Source of the DNA: Oegoconia quadripuncta
Taxonomy: Eukaryota > Arthropoda > Insecta > Lepidoptera > Autostichidae
Direction: 5' to 3'
Length of the DNA: 64,000 nt
Assembly: GCA_949316235.1 (NCBI GenBank)
Contig: OX438741.1
Span: 42,638,567 to 42,702,566 of the forward strand
The notes beneath the pieces were generated by a model. The model saw nothing but the letters and a program-made list of their open reading frames with translations, was not told the origin of the DNA and did no database searches. Made by a program: the position numbers and the translations under genes. Positions 41,537 through 52,852 of this stretch are shown piece after piece (positions within the stretch are counted from its first letter, which is position 1; every line of letters begins with the position of its first letter).

Positions 41537-42127
41537 GGGCCTGACGGTATCCCTCCCATTGTGCTGAAAAATTGTGCTCCAGAGTTGGCTCCGGTATTGG
41601 CGCGTATATTTCGACAATCGTACTCCACAGGCGTAGTACCAAATTCCTGGAAGACGGCCTTAGTGCACCCGATCCCTAAAAAAGGCGACAGCTCAGATCC
41701 AGGAAACTACAGACCTATAACCATTACGTCCCTGCTCTCCAAAATAATGCAGCTCTTGCAGTAATTGGATGAGCACCAGCTGCTCAATGATCGTCAGTAC
41801 GGATTCCGTAGGGGTCGATCGGCTGGTGATCTTCTTGTCTACTTGACGCATAGATGGGCGGAGGCGGTAGAGAGCAAGGGCGAGGCGTTGGCTGTCAATT
41901 TGGACATAGCGAAAGCCTTTGATCGGGTGTGGCACAAAGCGCTTCTCTCGAAGCTTCCTTCCTTTGGGCTGCCCGATAATTTTTGCAAATGGGTTGCCAG
42001 CTTTCTCACGGATCGTAGCATTAAAGTCGTTGTCGACGGTTCTTGCTCTGATTTAAAACCCGTGAACGCTGGAGTCCCGCAAGGCTGCGTACTATCCCCC
42101 ACCCTGTTTCTGGTGTATTTGGATGAT
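41537..42127 (+). pseudogene. LINE reverse-transcriptase fragment (unit copy 2)
   Basis: Same as 37050-37640, including the internal TAA (41763), showing the stop predates the duplication. Confidence 0.85.
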
Positions 42128-42578
42128 ATTCGGTTTTCGAAATTTTCAATTTATTCTTGGAGACTTAGGTCTAGACACGGAGGACCTTGTGCGTCCGTTC
42201 CCAACAATCATCGGCTATTATCTCAGATCGAATCTGTAATTTTAACATTGCGTGACCTTTGTATTATCGACACACATCGGCAGTCTGGCCGTCGCGAATT
42301 GTTGGACGAGGAGATCTCGTGATAAATGTTTTAAATAAGACTTAGAAATGTTATGTACCTACCAATTATTGCTTCAGGGTTTGGGAGCCTTGTCTTCTTG
42401 AAAGATAGATAGATAGGTAACGCTTTATTGTACAAAAAGGCAATACATTAATTTTGCATTGATACATAAATTGAGTACAACGGCGGACTTATCCCAAAGA
42501 GGAATTATTTGTCACATCAATTATTTATTTATTTTGAGTAACAAATACATGATTTACCTATCTATAATAATAAATAAA

Positions 42579-42813
42579 TAATAAATAAATATTTCGGACA
42601 CTTACACCAATCATATAGTCCCAAACTAAGCAAAGCTTGTACTATGGATACTAGATAACGGATAAACATACATAAGTATTTGTATAAACATCCAAGATTC
42701 GGGAATAAATGTTCGTATTCATCATACAAACATTTACCCCTCGCGGGATTCGAACCCGCAACCGTTGGTTTCGCTGATAAGGGTGACTATCCACTACACC
42801 AATCGGTCGTCCG
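42579..42813 (-). mobile_element. SINE-3, full length (unit copy 2)
   Basis: Identical to 38092-38326. Confidence 0.8.
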
Positions 42814-42857
42814 TAATAAATAATATATCTATATAATACACCTGCCTAATATATAAT

Positions 42858-43227
42858 CCGCCTGGCTAGCTACCACCATCTTTTCTAAATCTGCCGTCAA
42901 GCAGTCTTCCAAATGTGGGTTTCCGGGTCAGTACGCTTCCAACTTCGACCTCATCTTCACTTAACATCAGGTGTGAGATTAAGATTTCTTTTGGTACTTG
43001 ACCTCAATCACACCTGATGTTAAGTGAAGATGAGGTCGAAGGTGGAAGCGTACTGACCCGGAAACCCCAACACATTTGGGGGATGTAGGTAGGTAGCCAG
43101 GCGGACATTTAAACTGCCCTACCACCAGCCAAACCGAGTACTTAAACATGTACCCCGCTGGGGATCTAACCCGCGACCTCCGAATCGTAAACCCAATGTT
43201 GTTTACATTGAGCCACTGAGGCGGTTG
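42858..43227. mobile_element. Inverted pair of SINE-1 copies (unit copy 2)
   Basis: Identical to 38371-38740. Confidence 0.75.
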
Positions 43228-43301
43228 GTTCCTAGTAGAAAATTGTTCGTAATCAGGAGTCGAGTCACCAATAAACAGGAATTACACGAATTAAATTTCA
43301 C

Positions 43302-43535
43302 TCTGTATAAGTAGAAGAGGGAAAATGCTGGGACGCCTTATACGACACGATCATTTCATCAAAACTATAATAGAAGGAAGAATAGAGGGGAAAAGAAAAA
43401 GAGGAAGACCGAGAATAAGCTACATGCAGCAAATAAAAGAGAAGTTGAACGTCGTGTCGTATCAGGAGGTCAAGAGGAAGGCGGAGAGCAGAGAGATATG
43501 GAAAAGTCTCCACCGACAAGAGCATGGCTCTTAAA
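43302..43535 (+). pseudogene. RTE-like LINE ORF2 C-terminus (unit copy 2)
   Basis: Identical to 38815-39048. Confidence 0.75.
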
Positions 43536-43862
43536 TCAGATGATGATAAGTAGCACATACCCTGAATCAAAACATAACCTGTTTTTTATCCCGATAAAGT
43601 GAGTAGTTTCCGCGGGATATACCAAATTTCAACCAAATCCGTTCATCCGTTTGGTCGTGCTTGAGCAACAAACGAATAAACAAACATTCATCTTTATCTT
43701 TATAAAAATAGTTAGATTACTTGTCAAATAACATTATTAGTGTTTAGGTGTAAAATAAAACCGTGGTCAAATCAGTTTAGCCGTTTTAGCGCTAGACTGC
43801 CTCATATTCGTGGCCTTCTAATTTAACGCCTCTTTTCGTGTCGAGAGTTATATAGCATTAAC

Positions 43863-44094
43863 AGACGTTCCGATTTGGCTGGCGCCGACCACTCAACAAC
43901 GACCAAAACGGAACATTCGTAAGGTGGGCGGTCCAATGTAATTATTATTAATACCTACTGGTTAGATAAGTGGTCGGCTCGCCGGCGCATCCGACAAAAT
44001 TGCCAACGGATGGTTTGTTTGCGGTCTGTAGCAATGTCGGAATGGTTCCTACGTCGGCCCCAATTTGGCAGCCGCCAGCCAAATCGGAACGTCT
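43863..44094. mobile_element. TIR MITE, 232 bp (unit copy 2)
   Basis: Identical to 39376-39607. Confidence 0.75.
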
Positions 44095-44116
44095 AACTGA
44101 ACTATTAAACATGAAG

Positions 44117-44607
44117 TTTCGTGGTACAATATTTTGCTACGGTTAAAAGAATTTGGTACGAGAGCATACAATGTGAGCCTCCCCATGTACCTTCCAATAT
44201 CTAAGTTAAGCAAGCAACAAGTGGCCCATAGGTATCGCTCCGGACACTATCCAACAAATTCATTTGCTTATCTGAAGCGAAAGGTAGACTCCCCCAATTG
44301 CAATGAATGTAATAAAATTGATGATTTGCAGCACATCTTGATGGATTGTGTCCGCTACACGCCTAAAAGGGACGCATCTGTAAGGTCGTTAGGGCTGAAT
44401 CGGATCGATGTTGGGATTTACCATAACATAACATAATTTTTGTGCAATAAAGTGTACTTGATTGATTGATTGTCTGATCGAAGTTCAGGTTCAGCAAGGA
44501 TACTGTTCTCTATGTTCGGTAAAGATTTGTATTAGGATACAATGGGATTGGCATCGTCACTCTGTGTACAAAAATCCCTAAATTAAATAAAGATATAAAA
44601 ATATATA
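44117..44607 (+). pseudogene. LINE ORF2 end plus repeat X left part (unit copy 2)
   Basis: Identical to 39630-40120. Confidence 0.72.
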
Positions 44608-45927
44608 CTACTCTGTGTAAAAAGTATCGGGAATATGTCAATAAAAAGACCCGCGTAAAAGAGGTCGTTCTAATTTTTTTACTGCATGTTGGTAGCACTG
44701 TACTGATTTAGCGCGCAAAATTTGAGCGGGATCTGACATTTAATTTGTTTTAAACTACACTTTTTGTTGGTCATAGTTTTGAGTCCTCGGCGATTTTTAC
44801 AATGGAAAATATTGTTGAACAAAGAGTGTGCCTTAAATTTTGTGTTTCAAATGATATTTCATGTGGTGAATCACTAAAAATGTTGCAAAATACCTACGGC
44901 GAATCGTGTATATCGAAAACAAGGGCTTATGAATGGTATAAGGCTTTTAAAGAAGGCCGAGAAGTAGTAGTAGACTTGCCTCGTTCTGGTAGACCTTCAA
45001 CCGCTACGACCAAAGAAAACATCGACAGAATCAAGAAGCTAGTGCTCGAAAATCGACGTATGAGTCTGAGAGAGTTGGCTAGTGAGGTGAACATATCTTT
45101 TAAGTCCGTCCACAACATTCTCATTGACATTTTAGGCATGAAACGCGTCGCCGCTCGACTAGTTCCAAAAGAGCTCAATTTTGTTCAAAAAGCGCAGCGA
45201 AAGCATGTCGCTGAAGACATGGTTTCCCGAGCTTCTACGGATCCGACCTTTATGAAACGTATAATAACTGGCGACGAGACATGGGTTTATGAGTACGACA
45301 TGCAAACAAGCCAACAGTCTTCAGAATGGCGTCTCGAAAACGAGCCGAAACCCAAAAAACCGCGGCAAAGTCGCTCCAAAATCAAGGTGATGCTGACAGT
45401 TTTTTTTTGACTACCGTGGTGTGGTTCACTCCGAATTCCTTCCAGAGGGAGAAACAGTGAATAAAGAATATTATTTAGGCGTCATGAAGCGTTTGCGTGA
45501 GAGTATCCGCCGAAAACGTCCAGATTTGTGGCAACACAACTCATGGATGCTGCACCATGATAATGCACCATCACACACAGCCATTATAGTGAAAGAGTTT
45601 TTAGCGAAAAATTCAACAAAAGTTCTCGACTAAGCACCGTATTCACCTGATATGGCTCCGTCTGACTTTTTTTTATTTCCCAAGTTAAAATTACCACTTC
45701 GAGGAAAACGTTTTGAGTCGATAGAAGCCATAAAAGAAAATTCGCTGAATGAGCTAAAGGCCATACCGCAAATAGCCTATGAAAAATGTATGGAAGACTG
45801 GGTGAAGCGGTGGAGATGTTGTATTGCAAGCGATGGGGCCTACTTTGAAGGCGATAAAATAAATTTAGATGAATAATTTGTATTTTTTGTTTTATTGACA
45901 AATTCCCGATACTTAGTACACTGAATG
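44608..45927 (+). mobile_element. mariner copy 4, 1,320 bp (type B)
   Basis: TA at 44606-44607 and 45928-45929. Right flank is the continuation of repeat X (45930-45980), so this is the right-hand parent in the unequal exchange. Confidence 0.95.
44802..45876 (+). pseudogene. mariner transposase, copy 4, frameshift plus stop
   Basis: Shares the 9-T frameshift of copy 3 and has a second lesion: CAA to TAA at codon 277 (45631-45633), just before the third catalytic Asp. The stop is private to this copy, so it probably arose after the duplication or was excluded by the crossover. Confidence 0.93.
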
Positions 45928-45980
45928 TATATATTTTGCTATCTTTTTCATCCGGTGTTCCTTCATTTGACTCACCTTGT

Positions 45981-46664
45981 ATTATATATTATAGCTATGT
46001 AATATCTCTCACGTATGCACCGCATTGTCCGGGTTGTTGAACCAGTATTGGGTGGGACAAGTTGTCGACAACTTTCTTTAAGACCAAGGTCTGCACTTTG
46101 AGTAGTGATGGGAAATGGGTGGAGCACTATCGATAACTTAGTTTACGAGACAAGTCGTGTTGTTTGTAAATGGTTTTTATTACGTTTAAGTAATTACTTA
46201 AACATTACGGCGAATGGGTGACTTTAACCGGGTCGTTTCCCCTGACTGCTTGGCTTTTGAGTGGAACAACAGATCTGGGCTAAATTACTAAATTTTACTA
46301 TGTATTTGTATTTGTATTTTAGTTTTACAATTCCTTGTATAATTGTTTGTATATCTTGTGTTCTGGATGTTTGATTTTCTTCTTTTTTTTTTATAAACGA
46401 CGAAACTTCTATACTGTGGATACTGATATCTATATTATCGATTTTTATCTCTGTTTTTACGATGATCCCTCTACTGTCTGCTACTGTGTCTTGCTACTTG
46501 CATCTTGACGGGTCATTTCTCGTACTTGTACGAGTATCATACTTAATACTTGATACGCAATTGACAATAAATTATTTCATTTAATTAATCCGAAACTTAA
46601 AGATAATCCTAAATAATTTCATATCCGTACCGTGTCTGAAACCGGTGTAATGCTAAGGATTGAT
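45981..46664. other. Gene-free stretch, nothing identified
   Basis: No repeat family or coding frame recognised. Confidence 0.4.
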
Positions 46665-47368
46665 ACCTAAAATCAACATTCTTTAGATCAACTTTCATTA
46701 TATCAACACCGATAGGTCAACAGTGTAACAGGTCAACCATTTATTGTATCAATAATTTGTTATATCAATGGTTCATTAGATCAACAGATTATTTTGTCAA
46801 TCATCCTTCATCTCCGACTACATCGTCACTTTCCATCAGGTGAGATTGTGGGCAAACGCGAATCCAGTCAATCATAAAAAAAAAAAAAAAAAAAAAGTCA
46901 ACAATTAACAAAATCAACTGTTTACGAGTTCAAATACGAGAATATGAGAATAAAGATACACGTACTATATTTATTTAGAATGGTACGTATATCACAGTTA
47001 GGATAGGTTAGCTTTGTTTGTTAATTAGGTTAGGTTAGGTTAGAAACATGAGAAACAACGCACGAGCCGAGCGAGCGAAGCGAGCGTGCCGCGGCAGCGG
47101 CCGGCGAAGTGCCAGAACCGAATTGCTCCGTTTTAGAAATCTATTCATTAACTTGACTATGCCACATAAATATTATTACCTTTAATGACACCTATTTGAA
47201 CTCGTAAACAGTTGATGTAGTTAATTGTTGACTAAATAATCTGTTGATCTAATGAACCATTGATATAACAAATTATTGGTACAATAAATGGTTGACCTGT
47301 TACACTGTTGACCTATTGGTGTTGATATAATGAAAGTTGATCTAAAGAATGTTGATTTTAGGTACCAA
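46665..47368. mobile_element. Inverted-repeat element with word-periodic arms
   Basis: Left arm (46665-46800 plus 46884-46930) and right arm (47180-47368) are near-perfect inverted copies. Inside the arms, ATCAAC or GTCAAC recurs about every 15 bp. The core holds TTAGGTTAGGTTAGG at about 47034-47050 and a GC-rich stretch with GAGCGAGCGAAGCGAGCG at 47063-47085. No coding frame. A CR1 end is inserted in the left arm. Confidence 0.7.
46801..46883 (+). mobile_element. CR1 3' end, about 80 bp, nested insertion
   Basis: TCATCTCCGACTACATCGTC to TCAATCATAAAAA, flanked by GTCAA on both sides; the right arm of the host element has the word once (as TTGAC). Confidence 0.75.
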
Positions 47369-47894
47369 TTCCGTAATACTATTCCTATATCCGTAACATA
47401 ACATCCTTGAACGATAATAAATAAATTGTTTATCGACAATACCTACATCTCTACGCGGTCACTTGACTTCACAGACCGTACACGGAGATCCGGTGACAGA
47501 CAAGCCGTCATTTCACTAAATACCAGTTAGTCACCTTGTACTATACCGATATGTACTTGGTGAACTATAACATACTAATGTGGAGCTGGTTTCCTTGTAA
47601 AATTCATCGGCATCCTATCAGCCACACGCCACGGCATAGCTATCTAAAGCAACCCGTTAGAAGTGGCCTGCAGCCAGCCACTTCCGACGTTTGCAAGGTC
47701 GTCCGTCCAGTTGCGTGGTCTCCACTTGAGAACTTTATGCTCTACCAGATATCAGTTCTTCGAGCTATGTGCTATCTTTTTTGTCGCTGCGTTGGTCCTC
47801 GGAGGGGAACTGTGAGGTTATATGGGACTCCCCGGGCAGGTGTCGGTATACCCACTAAAAACCCAGCGGTGAACCTTCTGCGTCTATTAGTAGT
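47369..47894. other. Gene-free stretch with a LINE-tail scrap
   Basis: GAAGTGGCCTGCAGCCAGC near 47660 recalls the RTE-type tail at 12780. The 124-codon plus frame at 47536-47910 is not convincing. Confidence 0.35.
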
Positions 47895-48435
47895 ACAGTA
47901 CTATTTTTGAAAATCTTTAATTATATGTCAAAAAAAATATAGCATCATTTAGGAAAAATTGTGATAAACATGATGTCAATACAAGAAATAAAGATAAACT
48001 TGCAGGTCACATAAGTCGCCTCCGCAAAGTCAGTAATTCATTCAAAGGGATTTTTTAATAAGGATCCTGTTGATATACAAAATCTTCCTTTCAATAAATT
48101 TAAAGATACTATAAAACATAAACTTATTAAGAAAGCATATTATAAAATATCAGATTATTTCGATGATAAACATTCATGGGCATAACCAGCACGTTTCCAT
48201 ATCCCGGCTATTTCACAATTAATAATGAAGTATTATAATATAAAATAATAATTAATAATTTTGTAACATAAAAACCTTTTTTTTTTAAAGAGCAACCTCT
48301 CGAGTTTCTTGCTTGTTCTTCCCAGGGGAAAATTGGCTTTGGAACAAGCAGTAGCTTAAAAAATGTAAAATCTGACTATTTTAAGTGTACCCTGTGTACC
48401 TACAAAATTAAGCATTTTTTGATTTCGATTTATGC
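47895..48435 (+). pseudogene. LINE family E ORF2 end and 3' UTR
   Basis: Over 90% like 19425-19955, with a deletion at ATTCAAAGGGATTTTTTAAT that removes the KVPVD lead-in. 3' end CTACAAAATTAAGC. Confidence 0.72.
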
Positions 48436-48619
48436 GGAGTCTACCATCACCGTCCCGACGCTAGACGAAACACGCCTTCCGGATATAGGAAGGTGCCCCT
48501 TTTTAGTCCCTTTCCGTCTTTTGGTGATGTGAGTTCACACCAAGCCTGCTCTTACTCCCCTACTAGAATAGGGGATGAGCGTCTTCCTGATCCATCCCTG
48601 TGCCTAGTTCACCGTGTAC

Positions 48620-48956
48620 GCCGCCTCGTTGGCTCAATGTAAACAACATTGGGTTTTCGATTCGGAGGTCGCGGGTTCGATCCCGTACATGTTTAAGTAC
48701 TCGGTTTGGTTGGTGGTAGGGCATTTTAAATGTCCGCCTGGCTAGCTACCACCATCTATCTAAATCTGCCGCCAAGCAGCAATCAAATCAAATCAATCAA
48801 ATCAAATATATTTATTAATTCAAATGGTACATTGAAACGTAGAATCTATACCTATAATAATACTGAATTGCAACTGTACCACTAGTGCCTGAACTTCTTC
48901 ACTTAGCATCAGGTGTGATTGAGGTCAAGTACCAACCCGTTATGCATAAAAAAAAA
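48620..48956 (+). mobile_element. SINE-1 interrupted by a (CAAAT)n LINE tail
   Basis: Head GCCGCCTCGTTGGCTCAATG and GGGTTCGATCCCG. At 48783 a piece starting CAATCAAATCAAATCAATC (a minus-strand LINE tail) is inserted, and the SINE tail returns at 48896-48956. Confidence 0.7.
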
Positions 48957-49129
48957 GTATATATATTTTCTTTTGTACAGCGTAAAGCGTTCACAAACAA
49001 TTCCAATCAAAAGTTTGCTTTTAATCTGTTTGGGTTCGCCACCTAAAAAGAATAGAACCAACCCGTCTGTTCCCGTGGGCACCGTAAAATGCGACTGGGA
49101 ATTGCCATCAAAAAGACATCTACCTATAG

Positions 49130-49270
49130 ATTTCATGTTTTAACGGCGATGGGTTCACCCTCTCTCACGTGTGCATTTCTCTATATTTGGAAAAGTGAAC
49201 CATGTGGAACCCAATCGCTAATGTTAGGGTTATGTCTGACCACCCCATTTGGGAAAAAGGTTGTGACGTT
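49130..49270 (+). repeat. Repeat family Q copy
   Basis: GGCGATGGGTTCACCCTC, GCATTTCTCTATATTTGG, GACCACCCCATTTGGG match 18170-18370 (reverse). Confidence 0.45.
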
Positions 49271-49275
49271 ATATA

Positions 49276-49935
49276 CAGGGTGTAATCGTTAAGTGTGCAC
49301 AGGCGATTATTCCGTAACTATTATAGATATCAAAAAACTTTAAACTGATATCGAAAGTACTTTACCTAATGAGTAAAATGACATTAATAACTTTTTTTAA
49401 ATAAAACGAGAAATATCCAAAAAATATATATTAAACACTCCCATACATTTTATTTCTTGGTAAGTACAAGTAAATTGGCGGGAACGAGAATCCGCGATAA
49501 AGAATTTGAATTTAGAACGAACACCAAATAGTATCTTTTTTTTGTTTTTATTTAGTATGTTGCTTTTCAGCCAGTTCAAATCAATGCGATATTGAAACAA
49601 GGTTTATTATTAATTTGAAGTGGTAAGATAATTACCCAACACGTGTATCTACTTGAAATTCATCACTATCATAATACATAATAATAAAATGATAAAGGTA
49701 AAATGAGTTGATACTATTCCACTTAAAATAAGGAAACTAAAATCTCTACTATCTCATGCTAAATGTATGGGAGTGTTTAATGTAATTTTTTTGGATATTT
49801 CTCGTTTTATTTTTAAAAAGTTATTAATGTCATTTTACTCATTAGGTAAAGTATTTTCGATATCAGTTTAAAGTCTTTTGATATCTATAATAGTTACGGA
49901 ATAATCGCCTGTGCACTCTTAACGATTACACCCTG
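49276..49935. mobile_element. Long-TIR DNA element, 660 bp
   Basis: Arms of about 173 bp (49276-49448 and 49763-49935) are near-perfect inverted repeats starting CAGGGTGTAATCGTTAAG. TA on both sides (possibly TATA). The interior has no frame. It is of the same design as 549-1446 but with unrelated sequence after CAGGG. Confidence 0.85.
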
Positions 49936-49939
49936 TATA

Positions 49940-50525
49940 TGTAAATTACACTAATCAAAATAAAAAAGCCCGGCATCACCATTGAAAACCTTTTTGAACT
50001 GACAAACTTAAATGTGAAGTTAGTTACGTAGAAATTGTATGAATTAAACCGCAACATTAACTATGTCAAGTAATAATTCCACATACAATAAGACATGAAT
50101 GATATTCATATCTATTTTATCACTTGTGTCATAAGACCTCTCTTCGTGCCAAATTTTAAGATTGAGCACCTAGTTTTTTTTTTGAAGATCTGTCAGTGAG
50201 TTGAACTTTTAGTATGAAAAACGTGAAGGATCAGCTCTTGTAGGTACACGGTATAGCTCTTGTACACAGTTATAAAGTCAGCATACAATATTTCAAGTTT
50301 TGACTTTGACTTTGACTATGACTTGACTATATGAGTCGAACAAAATCATGGACGTAGTAAAACACATAGGTATCTGTCTCACCCTTTGACATTTCTGACG
50401 GAAGAAAGAGCGCGGCGACTGAATTCGGATACGCGTACCGATAATTATTAGTGGCCTAGACGCTACAAACGCTTTGAGAGGCCGTATCTTTTTACAAGCT
50501 TCTATTATTTTACCATCCATTACTT
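49940..50525. other. Gene-free stretch, nothing identified
   Basis: No repeat family recognised. Confidence 0.4.
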
Positions 50526-50529
50526 TCAT

Positions 50530-50700
50530 CACCCGAACAGCCAAGGCATGGAACTCCCTTCCGGCGTCAGTCTTTCCCGAATCCTACAACCTTGGGATCT
50601 TCAAGAGCAGGGTGAATAGGCATTTACTGAGATCGCGTGCTTCATCTCCGACCACATCGTCACTTTCCATCAGGTGAGGTTGTGGTCAATCATAAAAAAA
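50530..50700 (+). mobile_element. CR1-like LINE 3' end fragment
   Basis: RTAKAWNSLPASVFPESYNL, FKSRVNRHLLRSR, and the TCAATCATAAAA end. Confidence 0.8.
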
Positions 50701-50759
50701 AAATTAAAAAAAACCATCGAGCAGATCTAATAATGGAGCCGGGATGTAGGGACTGGAAT

Positions 50760-50895
50760 TCAAATCAAATCAAAATATTTTATTTCATAGGATAAAATTA
50801 TCACTTGAAAACGTCACTATTAATATTACATTTAAAAGTGCTCATTCACAAAGCTGACTCCCCAGAGAAGTACGAGAAAGAAATTCCCTGATTGC
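50760..50895 (-). mobile_element. LINE 3' UTR fragment
   Basis: Same end as 27925-28075 (ATAGGATAAAATTATCACTT, CCCCAGAGAA). Confidence 0.55.
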
Positions 50896-51770
50896 AAATG
50901 GCAGGATAGTCGAATTTGGGCAAGTTTGGTATTGTTGCCATGAACACTTTCCATTACACATGATAACGAGGGTCTGAAGATGGAGCCAGAAGATTGCCAC
51001 TGGAACTCCTTGATGGAAACTGCTTAGTTAATTTAGGGCCTAAGTAATCATTTATTCCCTTTACAAGGTTACAAACATTTTCAACATAAAAAAGGATTAA
51101 AAAAAAAACGACTTCAAAAAACCCGGTAAAAATTATACATCCAAACGTTTTTGCATACGGACAGACATTCGAGTCAAAGTGATTCTCCAAGGCTACGTTT
51201 TTTGAAAATGTAGCCCCGAACCCTAAAAATAGTATGGAATGCAAGCAAATAGATCACTAAGAAGTCGGACAAAAGGGGGCCGTGCGATGACGTAAAAGAT
51301 TTGCCTCGTTTAGTAAACGGCAAGTAAATTACTTACCAGTACAACTGTACTAGTGCAAATTGTTACTTTAATCAGCCGTTTGTAATTGGAAATGAGTTTA
51401 TTTGTCAACATGGATACATACATTAGAATAAAGAGTTGGTCAGTTGACCACAAACCGACTAACGGCGTAGTCGTACAAATATTCTTAATGGAAGCTCACA
51501 TTATAAAGTTGAGGATTACAAAAACATGGATAAGATATTAAAATTTAAATAAAATCATGCAAAATATGTCCGTAAATATTTAATGTTTTATAGTATAACA
51601 GCTCACAACTCAACCAACACTCGTTGATGTAAACGGGGCATAACCCGGCAGCCGGCAAACACGGTTTGTTCTCTAAATACGCCACTAGATGTCGTTGTTG
51701 CCGTTTCTACATCGCGGTGTTAAGATTTTCGTGCAAACAGTGACTATCCCGGTACTGAGCTGTAACAAGC
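50896..51770. other. Upstream region of the U1 gene
   Basis: Mostly unique sequence. AAAACGACTTCAAAAAACCC at 51107 is a common arthropod repeat word. No TATA box precedes U1, as expected for a Pol II snRNA promoter; I could not assign a proximal sequence element. Confidence 0.4.
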
Positions 51771-51931
51771 ATACTTACCTGGCATAGGGGACACCGTGAT
51801 CATTAAGGCGGTTCCCCCAGGGCGAGACTCTCCCATTGCACTGCGGTTGGGTTGACCCCTGCGATTATCCCTAATGTGGATAACTCGGATGCGTAATTTT
51901 TGATAGTGGGGACTGCGTACGCGCCGTCCCC
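51771..51931 (+). ncRNA. U1 spliceosomal snRNA, 161 nt
   Basis: U1 RNA recognises 5' splice sites in the spliceosome. The gene starts exactly with ATACTTACCTG, whose ACTTACCT pairs with the splice donor. Stem-loop I has arms GGGGACACCG and GCGGTTCCCC with loop GATCATTAAG; the usual loop is GATCA-N-GAAG, so one G of the U1-70K-binding loop is T here. Stem-loop II has the conserved ATTGCAC loop (bound by U1A / SNF). Then ACCCCTGCGATTATCC, the Sm site region AATTTTTGATAG (51895-51906) and a perfect 3' stem GGGGAC...GTCCCC (51908-51931). The length is typical (about 164 nt in insects). It could be an expressed variant or a young pseudogene; intact stems favour a functional or recent copy. Confidence 0.88.
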
Positions 51932-52227
51932 TCAGTAAACATAGTTTAGCCTTACCTGAGGGTGAAGGAGCACTAACTGATGATGAGATGAAACATAATC
52001 AGTCAGTTCTCCCCTATAATAGTTAGTATTTTTACTGGATTAATAAGTCCAGTAAACGCTCGGTTGCGGTAAAGAAACTCATCATAAGTATATATACATA
52101 TTTATACTGCACTATATATAATTTATGCCCTATTCTACAGTAGGTGGTGGAATTACTTTTGGTATTTAAAAAGAAATCCTAATTTATCCAATGAGGACGC
52201 CGCTGAACAGAATCCATTACAAGTAAT
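51932..52227. other. U1 downstream region
   Basis: No repeat recognised. AGTAAACATAGTTTAGCC just after the gene could include a 3' box, but this is weak. Confidence 0.3.
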
Positions 52228-52535
52228 TTCTTTTATGCACAACGGGTTACCACTTGAGTTCAATCACACCTGATGTTAAATGAAGATGAGGCCGAAGGTG
52301 GAAGCGTACTAACCCGGAATCCCCATTATATGGGGGACTGGCTATCCTATACCTGGCAACCAGAACACAACAATGCTATTAACATTAGATACGATGGTGG
52401 CAGCTAACCAGACGGACATTTAAAATAGCCTACCACCAACCAAACCGAGCACAAAACATGTACCCCGCTGGGGATCGAACCCGCGACCCGGGTTCGTAAA
52501 CATCAGGTTGTTTAAATTGAGCCACGGAGGCGATT
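52228..52535 (-). mobile_element. SINE-1, full length
   Basis: Tail TTTTATGCACAACGGGTTAC, head TGGGGATCGAACCCGCGA on plus, GAGCCACGGAGGCG end. Confidence 0.82.
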
Positions 52536-52606
52536 AAACAGTCTACTAAACTAAAAAGATTAAACTTTAAAAGACAAACTTTCGTTTAATAATTAAATAT
52601 GATAAA

Positions 52607-52852
52607 TTTCTTTGCACATACACACAGCGCCATCTAGTCTCACACTAAACAACTAGGCTTGTATTATAGATACCAGATGGTTGATAAACTACACAAATAC
52701 ATTTTTTTTTGTAAATAAATAAATGAAAGACATCCATAACTCGCGAACACATGTCTGTATTTATCATACAAACATATGTCCCTAGCGGGATTCGAACACG
52801 CGACTTTTTGGTATAGCAACAGAGTTTCTAACTACTACAGCAAATAGGTCGT
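52607..52852 (-). mobile_element. SINE-2, full length
   Basis: CACAGCGCCATCTAGT, GCGGGATTCGAACACGCGAC (mutated B box) on plus. Confidence 0.78.

Larger units (their letters stand above)
35635..45927 (+). repeat. Tandem duplication, 4,487-bp unit (mariner plus spacer)
   Basis: Spacer 1 (36954-40120) and spacer 2 (41441-44607) have the same length, 3,167 bp, and no difference that I can find. The arrangement is mariner 2, spacer, mariner 3, spacer, mariner 4. Each spacer holds, in order: a SINE-3 scrap, a LINE RT fragment, a full SINE-3, an inverted SINE-1 pair, an RTE LINE end, a Helitron scrap, a 232-bp TIR MITE, a LINE 3' end and repeat X. Confidence 0.92.

Noticed and set aside
47030..47055. 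TTAGG repeats as telomere or telomeric insertion
   Set aside because: Only about four units, inside a transposon-like core that has a relative at 62.1 kb; an element feature is more likely.
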